10,749 nucleotides of DNA, taken from NCBI GenBank assembly GCA_046295655.1, contig JBKBMT010000079.1:1-10749 (forward strand). The letters are read 5' to 3'. Origin of the DNA: JBKBMT01 sp046295655. Lineage in GTDB: Bacteria; Pseudomonadota; Alphaproteobacteria; Rhodobacterales; Rhodobacteraceae. Every line of letters begins with the position of its first letter. Positions within the stretch are counted from its first letter, which is position 1. Below, one piece after another: positions 1 to 5,937 of this stretch. The notes below the pieces were generated by a model. It ran no database searches. It saw only the letters and a list, made by a program, of their open reading frames with translations, and was not told the origin of the DNA. A program made the translations under genes and the position numbers.

Positions 1-851
1 GCATGCGGCCAGACCTTGGTCAGATCGAACGGGTTGAACGGCTGGTTGTCGGCCTCGGCCTCGGGCATGATCTGGACGAACATCTTCCACTTCGGGAAAT
101 CGCCCTTCTCGATCGCGCCGAACAGGGCTTCCTGATAGCCCTCGCGGGTCTTGCCGACGATCGCCTCGGCCTCGCGGTTGGTATAGTGCTTGTGGCCCTG
201 CAGCGTGTGGAAATGGAACTTGACCCAGAACCGTTCGCCGTCCGCGTTCCAGAAGGAATAGGTGTGGCTGCCGTAGCCGTTCATGTGCATCGGCGTCTGC
301 GGCAGGCCGCGGTCGGACATCAGGATCGTCACCTGATGGAGCGATTCAGGGCTCAGCGACCAGAAGTCCCACATCGCCGTCGGGCTGCGCAGGTTGGTCC
401 TCGGGTGGCGCTTCTGGGTGTGGATGAAGTCGGGGAACTTGTAGGGGTCGCGGACGAAGAACACCGGCGTGTTGTTGCCGACCAGATCCCAGTTGCCTTC
501 CTCGGTGTAGAACTTGAGCGCGAAGCCGCGCACGTCGCGTTCGTGGTCGGCAGCGCCCAGCTCGCCCGCCACGGTCGAGAAGCGTGCGATCATCTCGGTT
601 TTCTTGCCGACCTCCGAAAAGACCTTGGCGCAGGTGTAGCGCGTGATGTCGTTCGTCACCGTCAGCGTGCCATAGGCCCCCCAGCCCTTGGCGTGGACCA
701 CCCGCTCGGGAATCCGCTCGCGGTTCTGATGCGCGAGCTTCTCCAGAAGCTGGTAATCCTCCATCAGCACAGGTCCGCGCGGGCCGGCGGTCAGCGAGTT
801 CTGGTTGTCGGCGATCGGGGCGCCGCCTGTGGTCGTCAGGCGCTTCGTCAT
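1..851 (-). CDS. katA: Monofunctional haem catalase, N-terminal part (cut by left edge)
   Basis: Dismutates hydrogen peroxide to water and oxygen in the cytoplasm. About 283 residues are visible from the ATG at 849-851, and the frame stays open to the window edge, so the haem-ligand tyrosine and C-terminus lie outside. The catalytic His is in ERVVHAKGWGAYG (about His53), followed by RFSTVAGE with the conserved Ser (about Ser92) and the active-site Asn in GNWDLVGNNTPVFF (about Asn126); the His-to-Asn spacing of 73 equals that of human catalase (75/148). FNPFDLTKVWPH closes the visible part. The start is fixed by a perfect AGGAGG (minus strand, 862-857) five bases upstream. The residue after HAKG is Trp rather than the commoner Ser or Ala. 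The gene is divergent from oxyR, so OxyR-dependent peroxide induction is the natural inference. It is clearly catalase; the symbol katA rather than another catalase name is by analogy. Confidence 0.96.
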   Translation of the reverse strand, partial: MTKRLTTTGGAPIADNQNSLTAGPRGPVLMEDYQLLEKLAHQNRERIPERVVHAKGWGAYGTLTVTNDITRYTCAKVFSEVGKKTEMIARFSTVAGELGAADHERDVRGFALKFYTEEGNWDLVGNNTPVFFVRDPYKFPDFIHTQKRHPRTNLRSPTAMWDFWSLSPESLHQVTILMSDRGLPQTPMHMNGYGSHTYSFWNADGERFWVKFHFHTLQGHKHYTNREAEAIVGKTREGYQEALFGAIEKGDFPKWKMFVQIMPEAEADNQPFNPFDLTKVWPH

Positions 852-944
852 GCTGTCCTCCTGGATTGCTGTCGCGCTGGACTATGCCGCCTTTCTGGAA
901 TAATTAAAAATCGGAAAAACTGACATTTGCGATAAGAGAGACTG
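852..944. promoter_or_regulatory. Divergent katA-oxyR control region
   Basis: These 93 bases separate the two divergent start codons. They hold an AT-rich island (about 892-925) that stands out from the surrounding GC-rich DNA. AATAAT at 899-904 could be a -10 for oxyR. A weak inverted repeat, TTTCTG (892-897) and CGGAAA (912-917), flanks this core. I could not fit the four-part ATAG/CTAT OxyR consensus convincingly; a lone CTAT lies at 882-885 and GATAAG at 931-936. That both promoters and the OxyR site lie here is inferred from layout, not from a clear motif match. Confidence 0.5.
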
Positions 945-1880
945 ATGGGCCTGACCCTGCGCCAGCTCGGCTATTTCGTCGCCCTTGCCGAAGAGGGGCA
1001 TTTCGGCCGGGCGGCAGAGCGGGTGCATGTGACCCAGCCGGCCCTGTCGATGCAGATCAGGGACATGGAGGACAGGCTGGGCGTCGCGCTGGTGGACCGG
1101 CTGCCCCGCGCGGTGCGGCTGACGCCCATGGGGCGCGCGGTCGAGGCGCGAGCGCGGCGGATCCTGTCGGAAGTGGCCGATCTCGAGGCGCTGGCGCGGA
1201 CCGAGGGTCTGCGCGGACCGGTGAACCTCGGCATCATCCCCACGCTCGCGCCCTATCTGCTGCCGGTCGCGCTGCCGCATCTGCGGGCGGCCGACATCAC
1301 CCGCGACCTGCGGCTGCGCGAGGCGACGACCGAGGCGCTTCTGGCAGGGCTCGAGCGCGGGCAGCTCGACGCCGTGGTAATCGCCGCCGGGGCGGAGGTC
1401 GCGGGGCTGGCGGCGCAGCGGCTGTTCGAGGACCGGTTCCTGATCGCCGGCAGCGCGTCGCGGCTTGCGGCCTTGCCCGAGGGGGCCGAAGGGCTGCGCC
1501 CGCGGCTTCTGGACCCCGGCCAGCTCTTGCTGCTGGACGAGGGGCATTGCCTGGCCGATCAGGCGCTCGAGGTCTGCGGACTGGACCGGCGGAGTGCGCG
1601 GCTGGATCTCGGCGCCTCATCGCTGGCCACGCTGAGCGGCCTTGTCGCGCAGGGGCTCGGCCTGACCTTCCTGCCGGAGGTCGCGCTGGCACAGGAACGT
1701 GCCGCAAGTCCGGGCCTCGCCGTGCGCCGCTTCGCCGCCCCCGAACCCGCCCGCACCATCGTGCTTGCCCGGCGTTCCGGCTCGGCAGCCCAGGGGTGGT
1801 TCTCCGAACTGGCGACCGTTCTCGAGCGGGCGGGACGCCAGCTTGTCGGCGAGGCGCGCGCCGTGGTGCCGCCGGCATGA
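945..1880 (+). CDS. oxyR: OxyR, peroxide-sensing LysR-type regulator
   Basis: Transcription factor activated by hydrogen peroxide through an intramolecular disulfide. At 311 residues it is close to E. coli OxyR (305). The N-terminal helix-turn-helix spans about residues 4-62 (LRQLGYFVALAEEGHF, then RVHVTQPALSMQI). The effector domain follows, with GIIPTLAPYLLP matching the E. coli GLIPTVGPYLLP segment, so Thr100 of the peroxide pocket is kept. The redox motif is EGHCLADQALEVCG: Cys202 and Cys211 have the same nine-residue spacing as Cys199/Cys208 of E. coli. These two cysteines separate OxyR from ordinary LysR proteins. The ATG at 945 gives the expected N-terminus; only a purine-rich AAGAGAG stands in for a ribosome site. 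It is divergent from catalase, its likely main target, and may also autoregulate. Confidence 0.95.
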   Translation: MGLTLRQLGYFVALAEEGHFGRAAERVHVTQPALSMQIRDMEDRLGVALVDRLPRAVRLTPMGRAVEARARRILSEVADLEALARTEGLRGPVNLGIIPTLAPYLLPVALPHLRAADITRDLRLREATTEALLAGLERGQLDAVVIAAGAEVAGLAAQRLFEDRFLIAGSASRLAALPEGAEGLRPRLLDPGQLLLLDEGHCLADQALEVCGLDRRSARLDLGASSLATLSGLVAQGLGLTFLPEVALAQERAASPGLAVRRFAAPEPARTIVLARRSGSAAQGWFSELATVLERAGRQLVGEARAVVPPA

Positions 1881-1904
1881 GGCCGATGCAAGGCTGCGCT
1901 GCGC

Positions 1905-1930
1905 CCGCCGCGGTTGTCAGTCCGCGGCGG
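1905..1930 (+). terminator. GC hairpin after oxyR (possible terminator or operator)
   Basis: A perfect 9-bp inverted repeat, CCGCCGCGG (1905-1913) and CCGCGGCGG (1922-1930), has an 8-base loop and lies 25 bases after the oxyR stop. No T-run follows, so rho-independent termination is uncertain. The loop and right arm overlap the lipA promoter, so the dyad could equally be a protein-binding site. Confidence 0.45.
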
Positions 1931-1942
1931 CGGCCCTAGAAT
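1914..1942 (+). promoter_or_regulatory. Sigma-70-like promoter of lipA
   Basis: A -35 box TTGTCA (1914-1919; 5 of 6 to TTGACA) and a -10 box TAGAAT (1937-1942; 5 of 6 to TATAAT) are separated by exactly 17 bases. Transcription would begin near 1949, leaving a leader of about 20 bases that holds GGAG (1958-1961) before the TTG start at 1970. This is the best core promoter match found in the window and suggests lipA is transcribed independently of oxyR. Confidence 0.7.
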
Positions 1943-1969
1943 GCCCTCCAGTCTGTCGGAGACCCTGCC

Positions 1970-2920
1970 TTGCGCGACCTTCGCCTGCCGGAAGAGCGGC
2001 ACCCGGAAAAGGCCCACCGCCCCGATCAGGCGCAGCCGAAGAAGCCGTCGTGGATTCGCGTCAAGGCGCCGATGTCGGCCGGATACAAGGCAACCCGGGA
2101 CATCCTGAAGGCGCAGAAGCTGGTGACGGTCTGCGAGGAGGCGGGCTGTCCCAATGTCGGCGAATGCTGGAGCCAGGGCCACGCCACCATGATGATCATG
2201 GGCGAGATCTGCACCCGCGGCTGCACCTTCTGCAACGTCGCCACCGGCAGACCCCAGGCGCTCGATGCCTTCGAGCCGGGGCGGGTCGCGCATGCGGTGG
2301 CGCAGCTCGGCCTTGCGCATGTGGTCGTCACGTCCGTGGACCGCGACGATCTGGAGGATGGCGGCGCCGAACATTTCGCCCAGACCATCCGCGCGATCCG
2401 GCACCGGAGTCCTTCGACGACGATCGAGGTGCTGGTGCCCGACTTCCTGAAATGTCCGGCAACCGCGCTGGAAACCGTGGTCGCGGCGCGTCCCGACGTC
2501 TTCAACCACAATCTCGAGACCGTGCCCGGCCTTTACCCCGAGGTCCGGCCCGGCGCGCGGTATTTCCACAGCCTGCGGCTGCTGCAGCGGGTGAAGGAGC
2601 TCGACCCGGGCATGTTCACCAAGTCGGGCATCATGGTCGGCCTCGGCGAGGACCGGCAGGCGGTCCTTCAGGTGATGGACGACATGCGCGCGGCGGACGT
2701 GGATTTCCTGACCATCGGTCAGTATCTGCAGCCGACGCCGAAGCATCACCGGGTCGATCGGTTCGTGACCCCCGAGGAATTCGCGGCCTACGAGAGGGCA
2801 GCGCTCGGCAAGGGCTTCCTGATGGTGTCGGCCACGCCGCTCACCCGTTCGTCCTATCACGCGGGCGAGGATTTCGCCCGGCTCCGCGCTGCACGCGAGG
2901 CGCGGCTCGGGCGGGTGTGA
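1970..2920 (+). CDS. lipA: Lipoyl synthase (radical SAM)
   Basis: Inserts two sulfurs into protein-bound octanoyl groups to make the lipoyl cofactor of 2-oxoacid dehydrogenases and the glycine cleavage system. It is 316 residues, normal for the family. The auxiliary 4Fe-4S cluster ligands are in CEEAGCPNVGEC (Cys55, Cys60, Cys66). The radical SAM cluster is in CTRGCTFC (Cys81, Cys85, Cys88). VTSVDRDDLEDGGA, the NHNLETVPGLYP stretch, GIMVGLGE, LTIGQYLQPT and the terminal RSSYHAGEDF (serine ligand of the auxiliary cluster) are all present. The start is TTG at 1970: the N-terminus MRDLRLPEERHPEKAHRP is typical of Rhodobacterales LipA and GGAG lies eight bases upstream, whereas the first in-frame ATG (2072) would cut off conserved sequence. 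No lipB is visible beside it. Its neighbours are stress genes, and LipA clusters are oxidant-sensitive, but functional coupling is only inference. Confidence 0.97.
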   Translation: MRDLRLPEERHPEKAHRPDQAQPKKPSWIRVKAPMSAGYKATRDILKAQKLVTVCEEAGCPNVGECWSQGHATMMIMGEICTRGCTFCNVATGRPQALDAFEPGRVAHAVAQLGLAHVVVTSVDRDDLEDGGAEHFAQTIRAIRHRSPSTTIEVLVPDFLKCPATALETVVAARPDVFNHNLETVPGLYPEVRPGARYFHSLRLLQRVKELDPGMFTKSGIMVGLGEDRQAVLQVMDDMRAADVDFLTIGQYLQPTPKHHRVDRFVTPEEFAAYERAALGKGFLMVSATPLTRSSYHAGEDFARLRAAREARLGRV

Positions 2921-2940
2921 CCGCCGCCGGACGGCGGCGG
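2921..2940 (+). terminator. Hairpin immediately after lipA stop
   Basis: CCGCCGCC (2921-2928) and GGCGGCGG (2933-2940) form a perfect 8-bp stem with a 4-base loop, starting at the base after the TGA. There is no T-run downstream. It is probably a transcript end or 3'-end-stabilising hairpin for lipA. Confidence 0.5.
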
Positions 2941-2982
2941 ACGGGTCGGGGAACTGCAGCCGGGGCTTTGGCGTTCCGCTGG

Positions 2983-3027
2983 GCCGGCGGGTCCTGGTCC
3001 TGGCACCGTCCCGCGGCGCCCGCCGGC
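2983..3027 (+). repeat. Inverted repeat in the lipA-sodB gap
   Basis: GCCGGCGGG (2983-2991) and CCCGCCGGC (3019-3027) are exact reverse complements separated by 27 bases. The repeat lies upstream of the candidate sodB promoter. It could be a second lipA 3' hairpin or a regulator site; in DNA this GC-rich a 9-bp repeat can also arise by chance. Confidence 0.35.
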
Positions 3028-3046
3028 TGCGGACGGAGGGCAAGCC

Positions 3047-3077
3047 TTGACCTTCTCGCGCGCTGCCGCCTTATTCC
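3047..3077 (+). promoter_or_regulatory. Candidate sodB promoter
   Basis: TTGACC (3047-3052; 5 of 6 to the -35 consensus) is followed 19 bases later by TATTCC (3072-3077), inside the AT-richer stretch TTATTCCTAA. The spacing is long and the -10 weak, so the -10 placement is tentative. The resulting leader would be about 25 bases and contain the AAAGGA ribosome site (3098-3103). Confidence 0.4.
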
Positions 3078-3110
3078 TAACGCAACCCTCCAACCCGAAA
3101 GGACTGGACC

Positions 3111-3713
3111 ATGGCTTTCACCCTGCCCGATCTTCCCTATCCGCACGACGCTCTGGAGAACCTCGGCATGTCGAAGGAAACGATGGAATATCACCATGAT
3201 ATCCATCACAAGGCCTATGTCGACAACGGCAACAAGCTGATCGCCGGCACCGAGTGGGAGGGCAAGAGCCTCGACGACATCGTGCGCGGCACCTATCAGC
3301 CGGGTGCCGTCGCCCAGTCGGGCATCTTCAACAACGCCAGCCAGCACTGGAACCACAACCATTTCTGGGAATGGATGGCGCCGGGCGAGAACAAGAAGAT
3401 CCCGGGCGATCTGGAAAAGGCGCTGAAGGAAGCCTTCGGATCGGTGGACGAGTTCAAGAAGAAGTTCGTCGAGGCCGGCGTCGGCCAGTTCGGTTCGGGC
3501 TGGTGCTGGCTGGTGAAGGACAAGGACGGAAGCCTGAAGGTCACCAAGACCGAGAACGGCGTCAATCCGCTGTGTTTCGGCCAGACGGCGCTTCTGGGCT
3601 GCGACGTCTGGGAGCACAGCTATTACATCGACTTCCGCAACAAGCGCCCGGCCTATCTGGAGAACTTCCTGAACAAGCTGGCCAACTGGGAGGCCGTCGC
3701 ATCGCGGCTCTGA
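3111..3713 (+). CDS. sodB: Superoxide dismutase, iron type
   Basis: Converts superoxide to hydrogen peroxide and oxygen, in the cytoplasm since no signal peptide is visible. It has 200 residues, the usual length. Metal ligands: His28 (EYHHDIHH), His82 (QHWNHNHFW), Asp165 and His169 (CDVWEHSYYIDFRNKRP). Gln78, in the NNASQHWNH segment, matches the active-site Gln that FeSOD carries in its N-terminal half (Gln69 in E. coli), and Gly150 stands where MnSOD has its Gln146. So the protein reads as iron-type, though cambialistic use cannot be excluded from sequence. The ATG at 3111 has AAAGGA (3098-3103) seven bases upstream, and MAFTLPDLPYPHDAL is a canonical SOD N-terminus. It is separated from lipA by 190 bases and has its own candidate promoter; the membrane-protein gene that follows could be co-transcribed. 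Confidence 0.97.
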   Translation: MAFTLPDLPYPHDALENLGMSKETMEYHHDIHHKAYVDNGNKLIAGTEWEGKSLDDIVRGTYQPGAVAQSGIFNNASQHWNHNHFWEWMAPGENKKIPGDLEKALKEAFGSVDEFKKKFVEAGVGQFGSGWCWLVKDKDGSLKVTKTENGVNPLCFGQTALLGCDVWEHSYYIDFRNKRPAYLENFLNKLANWEAVASRL

Positions 3714-3778
3714 GCGGCGCGCTCGCGCCGGCGAAGGGCGTTCTGCCCCGGCTTCTGCTTGTTGCCGGGGCGGTCGCC

Positions 3779-5320
3779 ATGGCGGCTGCCCTGCTTCCGT
3801 CCGTGCCTGCCGTGCCGGCGGCAGCGCTGTGCCTGATCGCCGGCGCGGCGGTCGCGCTGCCCGAGGCAGTCGGCGCTGCGGTGCGGCGAGGGCATGGGCT
3901 TGCCGTCTGGCGCGCAGGCGGGACGGTGCGGCAGGTGCTGGGCGGCGGGGGCATGCGGGTCCTGCTTCTGTGGCCGCTCGGAACGCTTGCGGCGACGGTT
4001 CTGCTGCTGCGTCTCGGTTCGGGCGGGCCTGCGGTCTGGCTGGCGGCCGCGGCGGTGGTTCCGGTGACGCTGGGGACGCTCGCGCTGGCCAGTCGGGCGT
4101 TGCGGCACGAGGCGGCGGGGCTGCATGGTGCGCGTGCCGGGCGCAGGGTCGCGGCGATGGCCGGTGTGCTTGCCGCCCTCGTGGTCGCCGCGGTCGCCGG
4201 TCTCGCCGGCACGGGGCCCGACCTGGCGGTCGGCCGGCCAGCGGCAAGTGCGCTGGTCGCCGAAGCGGCGCAGGCCATGCGGCTGCTGGACGGTGCCGAG
4301 GCGGCGCTGTTCGGCCAGGTTGCGGCTCTCGGCCTGATGCCGGGCTGGCTGGAAGCCGCCGTTGCGGTCCTGATCCGGGGCGGGACCGGCTGGGCCGTGG
4401 CCTCGCTCGCGCTGGCCGCGGCAATCGACCCCGACGAATGGCGCCGTGCCCTGGGCCCGGCCTCTGACGCCCCGGTAGCACCGGCGGCGTCGCAGACGGC
4501 ACTGGCTGCGGCCGGCGTCGTGGCGAGCGCGATTCTCGCAGGTGCGGTGCTGGCAGACGCCCGGCTCGGTGCGGTTCCGGCCGAGGTCCGCCCGGTGGCG
4601 CGGGTGCAGATCGCCGTGGACCGGATCGGTGACAGCCTGCACGCCTCGGGGGGCGTTGCCGCCGTGGCGGAGGTGGCCGCGGGTGCGCGCGATGCAGCGA
4701 TCCTTTCCGCGCTTCCCGGCGCGGTCGAGACGGCCTTCGACGCGATGGCCGCAAATGTCGATCCGTTTCTGGACCGATACTACTCGCTTCCGGCAGAATA
4801 CCTGCGGCTCCTGAACTGGGTGACAGGCGATCTGGAGGCTTCGCTGGCCCGCGACCTGACCGAGGCGCTCATGGCGGGGCAGCCGACGGCGCCGGTGGAC
4901 GCGCTGCTTGCCGAGGCGAAAGCCCTGCGTGCCGAAACGGAGCAATTGCAGGCGCGCCTGGACGAAAGCCGCATCGACAGCGCTGCGGTCAACCCGGGAC
5001 GGATGCGTATCATTGCGACGACGCCTGCGGTCCTGCCCGAGCTGCGCTCGCCCGGTTTGACGACCGAGATCACGCACCGCATGGCGGTGGCCGGTGTCGG
5101 CGCAACCCTGGGTGCCGTCGTCGCCGGTCGGATCGTCGCAAGGCTTGTGGGGCGGGGGGCGGTCGCGGGCGCTGCAAAGGCGGTCGGGCTGATCGCGGGC
5201 ATCGCCATCGACCTCGCGCTGGTCAAGGCCGAGGAGGCGCTGAACCGCGAAGCCTTCCGGGCCGAGATCCTGGCGGAGATCGAACGCGCCCGGACCGAAA
5301 CCCTGGCCGCGTTGCGATAG
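3779..5320 (+). CDS. Uncharacterised multi-pass membrane protein
   Basis: I cannot assign a function. From ATG 3779 it is 513 residues, very rich in Ala, Val, Gly and Leu. Probable membrane segments lie near 1-28, 59-78, 85-104, 124-144, possibly 182-216, and 241-260. A more soluble region follows (265-430) with the distinctive stretch NVDPFLDRYYSLPAEYLRLL (327-346), then a short coiled-coil-like run (372-398, LLAEAKALRAETEQLQ). The C-terminus has two glycine-rich hydrophobic helices (434-456 and 461-481) and a charged helix (483-511, EEALNREAFRAEIL). The FLDxYYSLxxEY segment plus glycine-zipper tail recalls uncharacterised proteobacterial membrane proteins, from memory only. The start is unsure: open hydrophobic sequence (KGVLPRLLLVAGAVA) continues upstream to a CTG at 3710 that overlaps the sodB TGA, with GGGAGG at 3688-3693, so translation may be coupled to sodB. 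No ATG, GTG or TTG lies between. GC-rich bias matches the neighbours. Confidence 0.75.
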   Translation: MAAALLPSVPAVPAAALCLIAGAAVALPEAVGAAVRRGHGLAVWRAGGTVRQVLGGGGMRVLLLWPLGTLAATVLLLRLGSGGPAVWLAAAAVVPVTLGTLALASRALRHEAAGLHGARAGRRVAAMAGVLAALVVAAVAGLAGTGPDLAVGRPAASALVAEAAQAMRLLDGAEAALFGQVAALGLMPGWLEAAVAVLIRGGTGWAVASLALAAAIDPDEWRRALGPASDAPVAPAASQTALAAAGVVASAILAGAVLADARLGAVPAEVRPVARVQIAVDRIGDSLHASGGVAAVAEVAAGARDAAILSALPGAVETAFDAMAANVDPFLDRYYSLPAEYLRLLNWVTGDLEASLARDLTEALMAGQPTAPVDALLAEAKALRAETEQLQARLDESRIDSAAVNPGRMRIIATTPAVLPELRSPGLTTEITHRMAVAGVGATLGAVVAGRIVARLVGRGAVAGAAKAVGLIAGIAIDLALVKAEEALNREAFRAEILAEIERARTETLAALR

Positions 5321-5455
5321 GATGCTGCCGGTGCCGGCGATGGACAGATCGCCCCGCCCCCGACCGCCTGCGGCGCGTCAGCTTTTCGCCGTGTTCCGGG
5401 TCTGGCGCCCGGTGGCGCGGATCACCACATCTGATTTCATGGAAGGGAGGGCAGA
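5321..5455. other. Intergenic gap, no clear signal
   Basis: These 135 bases between the membrane-protein gene and the Host_attach-like gene contain no convincing terminator or promoter that I could find. The end (5441-5450, GGAAGGGAGG) is the ribosome site of the next gene. The short frame opening at ATG 5322 has no ribosome site and no recognisable product. Confidence 0.4.
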
Positions 5456-5905
5456 ATGGCACTGCTTGCAAAGGGCATGGTTGTGGTCGTCGCCGACGGC
5501 GAGAAGGCGATGGTTCTGGTCAACGAGGGCAGTCCGAAGGCGCCGCGCCTGATGTTGCGCCGCAAGGTCGAACAGGAGGTCGGACGCAACCGCGAACTGC
5601 TCAGCGACCGCGCGGGCCGGATGCCCGATCCCGGCCCGCGGCAGCGGTCGGCGATGGAACTGCCCGACCCGGCGCGCGAGGCCCGCGAGCATTTCGCAGC
5701 CGAGCTGGCGAGCGAACTGAACGGCGCGCTGGAGGGCGAGGCGCGGATCGTGCTGGCCGCGCCGCCCCAGACCCTGGCGGTGTTGCGCGAGCATCTGGCA
5801 CCGGCCCTGCGCGCCCGCGTCCTGGCCGAACTGCCGAAGTCGCTGACCCATCATCCGACCGACAGGATCGCCGCGATCGTCGCCGCGGATATCGACGGGC
5901 TGTAG
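5456..5905 (+). CDS. Host_attach / baeRF-like small protein
   Basis: A 149-residue protein that I place in the Host_attach family (Pfam PF10116, annotated as required for attachment to host cells), which is related to the bacterial/archaeal eRF1-like (baeRF) fold. Supporting features: a start of MALLAKGMVVVVADGEKAMVLVNEG, where family members have a short beta strand then a variable nucleotide-independent core; a middle with GRMPDPGPRQRSAMELPDPAREAREHF, matching the usual Gly-Arg-x-x-Asp...Arg-Ser-Ala then Phe pattern; and the end IVLAAPPQTLAVLREHL...LPKSLTHHPTDRIAAIV, typical of the C-terminal half. The attachment name comes from plant-associated bacteria and says little about function here; the baeRF link suggests a role near translation, but that is family-level speculation. 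The ATG at 5456 has GGAAGGGAGG five bases upstream. It is convergent with the LOG gene. Confidence 0.75.
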   Translation: MALLAKGMVVVVADGEKAMVLVNEGSPKAPRLMLRRKVEQEVGRNRELLSDRAGRMPDPGPRQRSAMELPDPAREAREHFAAELASELNGALEGEARIVLAAPPQTLAVLREHLAPALRARVLAELPKSLTHHPTDRIAAIVAADIDGL

Positions 5906-5910
5906 CGGCT

Positions 5911-5933
5911 TTCCCGCCGGGGCCTCGCGGGAA
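5911..5933. terminator. Hairpin between convergent genes
   Basis: TTCCCGC (5911-5917) and GCGGGAA (5927-5933) form a 7-bp perfect stem with a 9-base loop. It lies between the stop of the Host_attach-like gene (5903-5905) and the stop of the LOG gene (5938-5940), so it could end transcripts from both sides. No strong T-run follows on either strand. Confidence 0.5.
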
Positions 5934-5937
5934 CGGT

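Noticed and set aside
3..923. Long plus-strand open frame (306 codons) across the catalase gene
   Set aside because: It is antisense to a clear catalase with all active-site motifs and a perfect ribosome site; its translation matches nothing I recognise and has the Arg/His-rich look of an antisense GC-rich frame.
2072..2920. lipA starting at the first in-frame ATG (2072)
   Set aside because: It would drop the conserved N-terminal segment, and no suitable ribosome site is evident; the TTG at 1970 has GGAG and a good promoter upstream.
3111..3713. Manganese-type superoxide dismutase
   Set aside because: The active-site Gln is in the N-terminal half (Gln78) and Gly150 replaces the MnSOD Gln, the iron-type arrangement.
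3254..3778. Upstream extension of the membrane-protein frame to a GTG at 3254 inside sodB
   Set aside because: This stretch is the out-of-frame reading of sodB and looks like it (Gln/Arg/Gly-rich, no hydrophobic pattern). Only the part after about 3710 fits the protein.
2841..4754. Minus-strand open frame of 637 codons across sodB and the membrane-protein gene
   Set aside because: Pro/Arg-rich low-complexity translation, opposite the undoubted sodB, with no ribosome site or family match.
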